Part shown: piece after piece, positions 7,210 through 14,350 of the stretch | Position numbering within the stretch: position 1 is the stretch's first letter | How the letters are laid out: the number at the start of each line of letters is the position of its first letter | Source: Pseudomonadota bacterium | GTDB taxonomy: Bacteria > Pseudomonadota > Alphaproteobacteria > Micavibrionales > UBA2020 | Direction: 5' to 3' | DNA: 17,701 nucleotides | Assembly (NCBI GenBank): GCA_023444705.1 | Contig: JAEXMB010000076.1 | Location: forward strand, 1-17,701 | Notes under the pieces: generated by a model | What the model saw: the letters and a program-made list of their open reading frames with translations, nothing else | The model's database searches: none | What the model was told of the DNA's origin: nothing | Made by a program: the position numbers and the translations under genes

Positions 7210-8492
7210 TGAAGGTCTGGCCGAAAATCAAAACGATGACGCTGGGCCTGCGCCCTGCGGGATTGCCCATGCTGCCGCGCATCGTCATCGGCCTTGCGCT
7301 TGGCGTTGCCGTGCTGGTGGTGCTGGGGGCGGCCACTGCGCAGACGCGGCCTATTTTGATTGCCGTTGCAGCACTGGCCGTGTTGCTGGTCGCCGAAATC
7401 TGGCGCCGCCGCCGCTGGGAAAAAGGCGTTGCCGGACAGCTGGCGCGCCTTGACGACGACGCGCGGCGCGTCATGCGCGATGTCGCGCGCCAGCGTCAGG
7501 ACAACGCGCAATTGCGCGAAGCGCTGTCGGGTGCGGGTGAGACGCTCAGCCGCCAAAACCGCCATGCCCCGCCCGATGCCAACCTGACCACCGAACAGCG
7601 CATGTTGCGCACGATCGCGGCAGAGCTGTCGCGCCTTGCCATACCCGCAGCACCCGACAATGACGGCGACGCGCTGGCCGGCGTAACCGAGCTTGAACTG
7701 GCGATGATCGAACATCATGCCAGCGCGGCAGGAAAGGAATCGTCGCTGAGCAGCGCGCATGTGGCGCAACTGGTCAAGGCGGCGGTGGAGCAGGACCGCA
7801 TCGACCTGTTTACCCAGCCGATCGTCACCCTGCCGCAACGAAAAACCCGATTTGTCGAGGCGTTTGCCCGCATTCGCATCCGTGCGGGCGTGCATATGTC
7901 GGCGGACCGCTATATTGATGTCGCACGCGAGCAAAACCTGCTGCCTGCCATCGACAACCTCTTGCTGCTGGAAAGCCTCAGGGCCCTGCGCGCGGCGGCG
8001 GATGGCGACAGCGGCGTTGCCTATTTCTGCAACATCACCAGCCTGACGCTGCACGACCCCAAGTTCATGACCGATCTGGTCGAGTTTATCGCGCAGAACC
8101 GCACGCTGGCGCAGCGGCTGGTGTTCGAGCTGACGCAGCACGAGCTGGCCACCATGCGCCACGATGTTGTACCGGTGCTGGCGGGGCTGGCGCGGCTGGG
8201 TTGCCGCTTCTCGCTTGATCAGGTGCGGGACTTGAACCTTAACGCCGCCGAGCTTGCGGCGCGCTATGTACGTTTCGTCAAGGTCGATGCCGCCGTGCTG
8301 GTCGAACATCTGCGCAAGCCTGGCGGTGCCGACCGCCTGCAGCAGCTCAAGGCCGCGCTTGACAGCGAGGGCATCGACATGATCGCCGAGCGCGTTGAAA
8401 GCGAAAAGCAGCTGGTCGAACTTTTGGATGTGGGGATTGATTACGGGCAAGGCTATCTGTTCGGCCATCCCGCACAGGAGGGCGCCCAATGA
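7209..8492 (+). CDS. Membrane-anchored degenerate EAL-domain protein
   Basis: The 427-residue protein has two hydrophobic spans near residues 24-42 and 48-64, a charged, probably coiled region (about 65-120), a linker, and a C-terminal EAL domain (about 185-420). EAL domains hydrolyse or sense cyclic di-GMP. The signature reads EAF (217-219) instead of EAL. Retained positions are Asn275 (NITSL), Glu307, Asp337, Lys358, Glu394 (ERVE) and Gln414 (GQGY). Two usual metal-site acids are changed: the ELTE motif reads ELTQ (Gln310), and the Asp-Asp pair of DDFGTG is Asp337-Gln338 with the FGTG loop lost. No GGDEF domain is present. It is therefore more likely a c-di-GMP binder or a diverged protein than an active phosphodiesterase; this is inference. 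The ATG at 7209 overlaps the thrC stop by one base. Confidence 0.85.
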   Translation: MKVWPKIKTMTLGLRPAGLPMLPRIVIGLALGVAVLVVLGAATAQTRPILIAVAALAVLLVAEIWRRRRWEKGVAGQLARLDDDARRVMRDVARQRQDNAQLREALSGAGETLSRQNRHAPPDANLTTEQRMLRTIAAELSRLAIPAAPDNDGDALAGVTELELAMIEHHASAAGKESSLSSAHVAQLVKAAVEQDRIDLFTQPIVTLPQRKTRFVEAFARIRIRAGVHMSADRYIDVAREQNLLPAIDNLLLLESLRALRAAADGDSGVAYFCNITSLTLHDPKFMTDLVEFIAQNRTLAQRLVFELTQHELATMRHDVVPVLAGLARLGCRFSLDQVRDLNLNAAELAARYVRFVKVDAAVLVEHLRKPGGADRLQQLKAALDSEGIDMIAERVESEKQLVELLDVGIDYGQGYLFGHPAQEGAQ

Positions 8493-9388
8493 TGGCGCTG
8501 TGCGCAGATCACGGCGGATTACCGCGACATATTGGCGGTCTGGGTGAAGTGATCGACAGCTATGATGGCGTTATTCTCGACCTGTGGGGTGTGGTGCATA
8601 ACGGCGTGTCGCCTTTTTCGCGCACAATTGCAACGCTGGAAAAACTGCGCGCGGCGCACAAGACCGTCTGGCTGTTATCCAATGCGCCGCGCCGTGTCGA
8701 GATTGTCGCAGCGCAATTGTCGGGGATGGGCATCGGGCCTGATCTTTATACCGGTTTGCTGACCTCGGGGGAGGCCAGTCACGAGGCGCTCAGGGATGGT
8801 CTTATTGCCGCATGGGGGCCGCGTTGCTATTTGCTGGGCCATGCCTATGGCGACGGGTTATTGCAGGGGTTACCCTCTACAACTGCCGCAACTATTGCCG
8901 ATGCTGATTACCTGCTCGCCACCAGTGTTCCCGGCGGCACGCTGGAAGACAATATAGATGTCTTGCAGGCGGCGCGGGCGCGCAACCTGCCGATGCTCTG
9001 CGCCAACCCTGACCGCGTCGTGCATGTGGGGGATGACTTGTTGCTTTGTCCGGGCACATTGGCGGACTATTACGAAGGTATCGGCGGCACGGTCGCATGG
9101 TTTGGCAAGCCCTATGCGGCGGTCTATGAGCGGGTGCTGGCGCGCATGCCGTCGCGCCGCGTTCTGGCGGTGGGCGACGGCATGGCGACGGATGTCAAAG
9201 GCGCGGTTGCGGCGGGCATTGATGTGGCCCTTGTGACCGCGGGCATTCACCGCGAGTCTCTCTTTGGCGGGGCGGCCGGCGGTGGCGAGATCGCACCTGG
9301 CGTGCCGGTGGCGGAGAATCGCCTGCAGGCGCTGATCGCGGCGGAAGGCGTTAAATCGTCATTTATTATCAATGGGTTGTCTTGGTAA
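8489..9388 (+). CDS. HAD superfamily class IIA hydrolase (TIGR01459 type)
   Basis: A 299-residue cytoplasmic protein of the HAD superfamily. Motif I is Asp31 in DLWGVVHNG, motif II is Ser64 in LLSNAPRR, the conserved lysine is Lys207 in WFGKPYA, and motif IV is GDGMATDVKGA (229-239) with Asp230 and Asp235. The large insert between motifs II and III is the class IIA cap. The residue two after the nucleophile is Trp33 rather than the usual Asp acid/base; this DxWGV form is, to my knowledge, normal for the TIGR01459 group, so reduced or different phosphatase activity is possible. Substrate is unknown. It starts at ATG 8489 (four-base overlap with the EAL stop); ATG 8492 is an equally possible start. 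It is the last gene of the coupled chain, and I see no clear terminator after it. Confidence 0.88.
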   Translation: MMALCADHGGLPRHIGGLGEVIDSYDGVILDLWGVVHNGVSPFSRTIATLEKLRAAHKTVWLLSNAPRRVEIVAAQLSGMGIGPDLYTGLLTSGEASHEALRDGLIAAWGPRCYLLGHAYGDGLLQGLPSTTAATIADADYLLATSVPGGTLEDNIDVLQAARARNLPMLCANPDRVVHVGDDLLLCPGTLADYYEGIGGTVAWFGKPYAAVYERVLARMPSRRVLAVGDGMATDVKGAVAAGIDVALVTAGIHRESLFGGAAGGGEIAPGVPVAENRLQALIAAEGVKSSFIINGLSW

Positions 9389-9430
9389 CCATTCCGTAAC
9401 GACCTCAAGGTTATGATAAAAGTAGCCGTT

Positions 9431-9472
9431 TCTACCTAAATGCCGACAATTTTAGATAAATCTGCCTAAATT
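9431..9472. repeat. CTAAA direct and inverted repeats upstream of the dotA-like promoter
   Basis: TCTACCTAAAT (9431-9441) and TCTGCCTAAAT (9461-9471) match at 10 of 11 positions and start exactly 30 bp apart, close to three helical turns. Between them TTTTAG (9450-9455) is the same core inverted, so TTTAG and CTAAA flank a partly palindromic AGATAAATCT (9454-9463). The set directly abuts the -35 box at 9472. This is what a repressor or activator site can look like; no regulator is identified. The surrounding 186-bp spacer (9389-9574) is visibly AT-richer than the genes around it. Confidence 0.4.
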
Positions 9473-9500
9473 TGACGGGTTTCGGAAAACGACATAAACT
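9472..9500 (+). promoter_or_regulatory. Sigma70-type promoter for the dotA-like gene
   Basis: TTGACG (9472-9477, 5 of 6 to -35 consensus), a 17-bp spacer and TAAACT (9495-9500, 4 of 6 to -10 consensus) form the best promoter-like element in the window. The transcript would start near 9507, leaving a leader of about 68 bases before the ATG at 9575. This supports the downstream gene being transcribed independently of the preceding operon. Confidence 0.55.
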
Positions 9501-9574
9501 GAATAGATACGCTATCCTCTGGCTGCCTCGCGGGTGTGTCAGGGCGGGGAGGGTAGCATAAGAGGGGGTCTGCC

Positions 9575-12325
9575 ATGTCAGATAGTTTCTTGGGTCCCAA
9601 GCCGGTCCGCAGTGTCGCCGCGTTCTTGTGGATGCCACAGTTCAGGCTCTCTTTTCAGCACATGTCGCATCTTGCGCCCGTCTTCGTGCGCACGCTGGCA
9701 GGAATTTTTGCCGGTGCAGGCCTGATCGCGCGCAATCACCCCGCGCTTTTGTACGGCAGCCCCGAAGTCAACAGCCGCGACGCCGGTTTTTCTGCCCTGA
9801 TGGGCGATGCATGGTTTGGCCTGCGTACGCGTAAAACGGATATCACCCAGTGGGGGCTTTTTATCGGCGTGGCGCTGTTGCTGGCGCTGACCTTCATGGC
9901 GTTGCTGACCACGATTGCCACGCTTGCCTTTGGTGTCGGCGCTTCCGCGCAAGCGCAGCTGTTCTCCCACCCGATGCCCGGCGACAGTTCGGTCAATGGA
10001 CATACGCCCTCGCCGCCCTATGATATGGCTGTTCCCGCACCGGGCACGCCGCAGGGGGATTACGGCATCATGATGCTCGACAAAGTCGTGCGCGCGGGTG
10101 CTTCGGGTAAAGGTATCCCGATGCAAAACGCATTGCGCGACCTGATGCTGGTCTACAACTCCGCAGTGCTCGTCATCGCCAGTGTCATTTTGTTCTGGAT
10201 GATCGTGACCGTGGTGGTCGATACCGCCAAGACCGGTCAAGTGGGCGGCGGCCGCCACAATATGGTCTGGGGGCCTATCCGCATCGTTTTTGCGCTGGCG
10301 TTGCTGATCCCGCTGGGTTCGGCCGGCTTCAGTTCTGGCCAGTATATGGTCATGAAGATCGCCGAATGGGGCAATAACCTCGGCACCAACGCGTGGAATG
10401 CTTATGTGATGGGGACGATGTCGGCAAACAACATCGTTTCGGACCAGGCGACATCTCCCGCGACGGCGCTCATCAAGGACTACGAAAAAATGTGGGTCTG
10501 CGCTGTTTCCTACAACGCAGCGATGCAAAAAATCAACTCGCCCGAGCGTATGGAGAAGCAATCATCCATCGGTAATCCTCTTGATGGCAAAAGGCAGTTC
10601 GAGCTGGTTGCATCAGATAACCATTCCTGCGGCACGCTGGTTTATGAAGACAGCAACTATGGTATCGACCTTGTGAATACCTATGTGCGCAGCGGCTGGA
10701 TCGGGCAGGCGGACCAGATTTCGCAAAAACTGGACCTGATGAAAAGAACGATGCGCGAGCAGTACTCGACCATTTTCTTCTCGCTGGAACCCAAGATCAA
10801 ACAGGCGGCATGTCGGTTTGCTTCTACCTCGGTATTGTTCAGCTCTCGCGAAGACAGAACACTGCTGAGCACGCAGCCGGAATGCGCGGGTGCAGGTATT
10901 TCTGTGCCCAGTGAAGGCCAGGTCGCAACCTCGCCAACCGTCGCGACCTTGGGGTACGGCGATATTCAGGCGATCAATGCAGAGTTTGGCCGTCGGGTCG
11001 AAGCCGCCCTGCAAAGCCAGATCGGCGCATTGCGCAACGCCTTCCAGGACCGTTCCATGCTCGAAATGATGACCGAGCGCGGTTGGGCGGGCATGGGGGC
11101 CTGGTATCACCGCATTGCGCAAATCAACGCAGTGACGGCAAGCTTGACCAAGCCACCGATCACGGTAACGGCGCATAACCTTGGCACGAAAGGCGACCAT
11201 GTCGTCATTCGCGATACCCTGAGCATCCTGCGTTCGTATGACGAGTGGTGGCTGGCGTATACCGTCAGCAACGGCGCGTCGCCTGAAATCAACTCGACGA
11301 CCGGTGATGTTCAGGCATCAAGCGTCGATGTGTCGACCGAAGGGCGAAAGACGGGCATGATGCAGGTGCTGCGTAACCTTGCCAGCGGCGACAACAATGT
11401 GCTTGATGTGCTGCTGGATGCGATGGGGTTGGGCCCGCGTTTGGGCGCGAAAATCATCACCGTGATGGGTGGTGGCGAGGGCGTGTATCCGCTCGCACAA
11501 TTGACGACGATCGGCGACGTGCTGGTGTCAATCGGCGTTCTTTTGCACTCTGTCCTTGTCATTCTTCACGCGGTTATGGCCCTGCTGAGTACGAAAGTAG
11601 AGGCTCTGACCTTTGGTGGTGGTCTTGACCTGGCACCGCTGGCGGATGCCTATCTGTTCAAGCTTTTGGGCTCTTTCGCCAATATTTTCCTGGCGGCGGG
11701 CCTGACGCTCAAGTTCTATATCCCGCTCATTCCGTTCATGCGCGTGATCTTCTCTGTCCTCACCTGGATCATTTCGGTGTTCGAGGCTGTGGTGATGGTG
11801 CCGATCGCGGCACTGGCCCACCTTAATCTTGAAGGAGAAGGTCTGGCGGGCGGGGCTAAGAACGTCTGGATCCTGTGGCTCAACGTATTGTTGCGCCCGA
11901 TCTTAACCGTCATAGGCTTTGTCGGCGCGATGCTGGTGTTCAATTCCTTTGTGTCCTTCTTTAACGATAACTTCTCGAAATCGCTGTCGGCCGGCCTGCC
12001 TGCGGGCGGTTTTGCGAACCTTGTTGCCGTGATTGTCATGATGGTCATCTATGTATTCGTCATCTATACGGTCGCCAATACGGTATTTAAGATGCTCGAC
12101 ATCATTCCTTCGGCACTGATGCGCTGGATGGGTGGCCAGGCCGACCATAGCTTCGATAACGATGGCGATAAGGCAGCGCTCATTGCGGCATCCAACATGC
12201 TGCGTAGCGCTCCCGGCATCAGCGCGCCGAGAGGCGGGGTCAAGAAAAACGATCAGGACGGCCCCAACATCAAAAAGGGTCAGGAGGGGGGCGGCGATAA
12301 GCCGGGTGCTCCAAGACCCGCATGA
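9575..12325 (+). CDS. DotA/TraY family inner-membrane protein (type IVB secretion/conjugation-like)
   Basis: A 916-residue polytopic protein resembling DotA of Dot/Icm secretion systems and TraY of IncI plasmids. Layout: about 90 polar residues; a first span (93-120) ending GVGASAQAQ, which looks like a signal-peptidase site near residue 126; spans at about 196-216 and 231-249; a large, probably periplasmic domain (about 250-640) holding exactly four cysteines (309, 352, 413, 437); then several C-terminal spans (about 645-671, 697-747, 765-797, 813-838). Family-like blocks are WGPIRIVFALALLIPLG, GWAGMGAWYHRIAQIN, GLAGGAKNVWILWLN plus LLRPILTVIGF, and DIIPSALMRWMGG. The polar tail (860-916) is rich in G, K and P. 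AGAGGGGG at 9561-9568 supports the start. It has its own promoter and terminator; no other type IV secretion gene is visible. Family assignment is good; function here is unknown, and DotA-type transport is only an inference. Confidence 0.82.
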   Translation: MSDSFLGPKPVRSVAAFLWMPQFRLSFQHMSHLAPVFVRTLAGIFAGAGLIARNHPALLYGSPEVNSRDAGFSALMGDAWFGLRTRKTDITQWGLFIGVALLLALTFMALLTTIATLAFGVGASAQAQLFSHPMPGDSSVNGHTPSPPYDMAVPAPGTPQGDYGIMMLDKVVRAGASGKGIPMQNALRDLMLVYNSAVLVIASVILFWMIVTVVVDTAKTGQVGGGRHNMVWGPIRIVFALALLIPLGSAGFSSGQYMVMKIAEWGNNLGTNAWNAYVMGTMSANNIVSDQATSPATALIKDYEKMWVCAVSYNAAMQKINSPERMEKQSSIGNPLDGKRQFELVASDNHSCGTLVYEDSNYGIDLVNTYVRSGWIGQADQISQKLDLMKRTMREQYSTIFFSLEPKIKQAACRFASTSVLFSSREDRTLLSTQPECAGAGISVPSEGQVATSPTVATLGYGDIQAINAEFGRRVEAALQSQIGALRNAFQDRSMLEMMTERGWAGMGAWYHRIAQINAVTASLTKPPITVTAHNLGTKGDHVVIRDTLSILRSYDEWWLAYTVSNGASPEINSTTGDVQASSVDVSTEGRKTGMMQVLRNLASGDNNVLDVLLDAMGLGPRLGAKIITVMGGGEGVYPLAQLTTIGDVLVSIGVLLHSVLVILHAVMALLSTKVEALTFGGGLDLAPLADAYLFKLLGSFANIFLAAGLTLKFYIPLIPFMRVIFSVLTWIISVFEAVVMVPIAALAHLNLEGEGLAGGAKNVWILWLNVLLRPILTVIGFVGAMLVFNSFVSFFNDNFSKSLSAGLPAGGFANLVAVIVMMVIYVFVIYTVANTVFKMLDIIPSALMRWMGGQADHSFDNDGDKAALIAASNMLRSAPGISAPRGGVKKNDQDGPNIKKGQEGGGDKPGAPRPA

Positions 12326-12335
12326 TCCCGACCTG

Positions 12336-12375
12336 ATAAAAAAACACCCGGCCTTACCGCCGGGTGTTTTTTTAT
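12336..12375 (+). terminator. Rho-independent terminator after the dotA-like gene
   Basis: A perfect stem: left arm 12336-12352, six-base loop CTTACC (12353-12358), right arm 12359-12375. The GC-rich core CACCCGGC/GCCGGGTG is flanked by seven A's on the left and seven T's on the right, so it can also work on the opposite strand. It lies 10 bases after the stop codon at 12325 and separates this gene from the yej operon. Confidence 0.93.
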
Positions 12376-12379
12376 GGGC

Positions 12380-12408
12380 TTTTTTTAAGGGCGCGGGCGC
12401 GTTAGAAT
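12380..12408 (+). promoter_or_regulatory. Weak candidate promoter for the yej operon
   Basis: TAGAAT (12403-12408, 5 of 6 to -10 consensus) lies 17 bp after TTTTTT (12380-12385), a poor -35 box. A promoter is expected between the terminator and yejA at 12443, and this is the only candidate I see. ACGGGGA at 12427-12433 is the likely ribosome binding site, nine bases before the GTG start. Confidence 0.25.
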
Positions 12409-12442
12409 CCGGCGTGGGATAGATAAACGGGGATTTCATAAC

Positions 12443-14341
12443 GTGAAAGCGGCAAAGCGGTCATCGGGCGGTTGGCGCCACAGCATGCTGGCGGGGCTTG
12501 CGGTGCCGGCACTGGCGTTGCTGATGGCAGCCACGCCCGCCTTGGCAAGCGACGCCATCGTCGGCCACGGTCTGTCGATGTATGGCGACCTCAAGTACCC
12601 CGCAAATTTCGCGCATTTCGACTACGTCAACCCCGATGCCCCCAAGGGCGGCACGTTGCGTCTGGCCGCGCAAGGTACATTTGACAATCTCAATCCCTAT
12701 ATCCTCAAGGGCGTGTCGGCACCGGGGCTCGGGCTGACGTTTGATACGTTGCTTGACGGTAGCCGCGACGAGGCGTTCTCCGAATACGGTCTTTTGGCCG
12801 AGCGCGTCGAAATGGCGCAGGACCGCAGCTATGTCGTGTTTGATCTGCGCCCGCAGGCGCGCTTTCATGACGGCAAGCCCGTGATGGCCGAAGACGTTGT
12901 CTTTACCTTCAACACGCTGATGGACAAGGGGCATCCGTTCTACAAGGCTTATTATGCCGACGTGAAAGAGGTAAAAGCCGAAGGCCCCTTGCGTGTGCGT
13001 TTCACCTTCAAGATGGCGGGCAACCGCGAATTGCCGCTGATCATCGGGCAGATGCCGGTATTGCCCAAGCATTACTTCGATGGCAAGGATTTCGCGGCCA
13101 CGACGCTGACGCCGATACCGGGCAGCGGCCCCTATCAGGTCAAAACCGTCGAGCCGGGGCGCAAGATCATCTATGCGCGCGTCAAGGACTGGTGGGCCAA
13201 AGACCTTGGCATCGCGCGCGGGCGATATAACTTCGACACCATCAGCTATGACCTCTACCGCGATCAGGCTGTACTGCTGCAGGCCCTGCTGGCGGGTGAA
13301 TACGACCTGCGCGAGGAAAACATCGCCAAGGCATGGACGGATGATTACAAGCATCCCTCGATTGATCGCGGCTATATCATCAAGGCGGAAATTCCCCATG
13401 AGATTCCCACAGGCATGCAGGGGTTCGTCTATAACACCCGCCGCGCGGTGTTCGCTGATCCGCTGGTGCGCGAGGCGCTGAACTACGCATTTGATTTCGA
13501 ATGGTCCAATGCCAATTTCGCCAGCGGCACGTACAAGCGCACGGACAGCTACTTCGAAAATTCCGAGCTGGCCAGCAACGGCCTGCCGCAGGGGCGCGAG
13601 CTTGAGATACTGACCGCTCTTGCCAAGCATTACCCTGCTGCCGTGCCGGCGCGCGTGTTCAGCGATGTCTATACGAACCCGCGCACCAGCGGCGACGGCC
13701 GCAGTGCGCGTGCGAACCTGATCATCGCCAAGAACCTGCTGGAGAAAGCGGGCTGGCATGTAGGTAAATCCGGCTTGCTTGAAAAAGACGGCCAGCCATT
13801 GCGTTTTGAGGTATTGCTGTCAAGCCCGGCTTTTGAACGCTGGGTGTTGCCGATGATCGGCAATCTTAAAAAACTCGGCATCACCGCGACATTGCGTACT
13901 GTCGATACGGCGCAATATCAAAACCGCCTTGATGCATTTGATTTCGACATGACGGTGGGCAGCTTTGGCCAGTCGCTGTCGCCGGGCAACGAGCAACGCG
14001 ATTACTGGTCGTCCGCGAAGGTCGATGAAAAAGGCAGCCGCAACCTTGCCGGTGTCAATAACCCGGCCATCGACGCGCTGGTCGATATGGTCATCAACGC
14101 ACCCGACCGTGCGGAGCTGATTGCGCGCGTGCATGCGCTCGACCGCCTGTTGCTGTGGAATTTCTACGTCATCCCGCAATGGCATATCAACTATCACCGC
14201 GTGGCTTACTGGAACAAGTTCGGCCAGCCCGCAACGCCGGCCAAATACGGCCTTGGCGTCGCCGACACGTGGTGGGTGGATGCCGACAAGGCCAAGGCGC
14301 TGCCGCAGCGCCGCCAAGCCAAGACACAACCCACGGAGTAA
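12443..14341 (+). CDS. yejA: YejA-type periplasmic peptide-binding protein
   Basis: Substrate-binding protein (SBP_bac_5 / peptide-binding family 5) of the Yej ABC importer, which takes up peptides; in E. coli this importer admits microcin C. The 632-residue protein has a signal peptide with basic n-region, hydrophobic core LAVPALALLMAA and a likely cut after Ala35 (ALA-SDA). The mature part follows E. coli YejA closely: HFDYVNPDAPKGGTLRL, GTFDNLNPY, RFHDGKPV, SGPYQVK, NFDTISYDLYRD, ALNYAFDFEW, and a C-terminal WNFYVIPQWHINYHRVAYW and DTWWVDADKA. The GTG at 12443 is preferred over ATG 12485 because the latter would remove the basic n-region and has no ribosome site. It is the first gene of yejABEF. 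The E. coli protein is about 600 residues, so length is normal. Confidence 0.94.
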   Translation: MKAAKRSSGGWRHSMLAGLAVPALALLMAATPALASDAIVGHGLSMYGDLKYPANFAHFDYVNPDAPKGGTLRLAAQGTFDNLNPYILKGVSAPGLGLTFDTLLDGSRDEAFSEYGLLAERVEMAQDRSYVVFDLRPQARFHDGKPVMAEDVVFTFNTLMDKGHPFYKAYYADVKEVKAEGPLRVRFTFKMAGNRELPLIIGQMPVLPKHYFDGKDFAATTLTPIPGSGPYQVKTVEPGRKIIYARVKDWWAKDLGIARGRYNFDTISYDLYRDQAVLLQALLAGEYDLREENIAKAWTDDYKHPSIDRGYIIKAEIPHEIPTGMQGFVYNTRRAVFADPLVREALNYAFDFEWSNANFASGTYKRTDSYFENSELASNGLPQGRELEILTALAKHYPAAVPARVFSDVYTNPRTSGDGRSARANLIIAKNLLEKAGWHVGKSGLLEKDGQPLRFEVLLSSPAFERWVLPMIGNLKKLGITATLRTVDTAQYQNRLDAFDFDMTVGSFGQSLSPGNEQRDYWSSAKVDEKGSRNLAGVNNPAIDALVDMVINAPDRAELIARVHALDRLLLWNFYVIPQWHINYHRVAYWNKFGQPATPAKYGLGVADTWWVDADKAKALPQRRQAKTQPTE

Positions 14342-14350
14342 GACCGCCAC

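Noticed and set aside
6999..8489. 496-codon reverse-strand open frame opposite the EAL gene
   Set aside because: Shadow frame of a GC-rich gene; low-complexity Gln/Arg/His composition, while the forward frame has clear EAL motifs and coupled start and stop codons.
9389..9442. Terminator after the HAD gene
   Set aside because: Only 4-bp stems (ACCT/AGGT and GTAG/CTAC) without a T-run; too weak to call.
9389..12442. Possible genomic island around the dotA-like gene
   Set aside because: No integrase, transposase, tRNA, flanking direct repeats or obvious codon-use break by eye; only the short spacer is AT-richer.
12461..13759. 432-codon reverse-strand open frame opposite yejA
   Set aside because: yejA is unmistakable on the forward strand; the reverse product has no coherent domain and no ribosome site.
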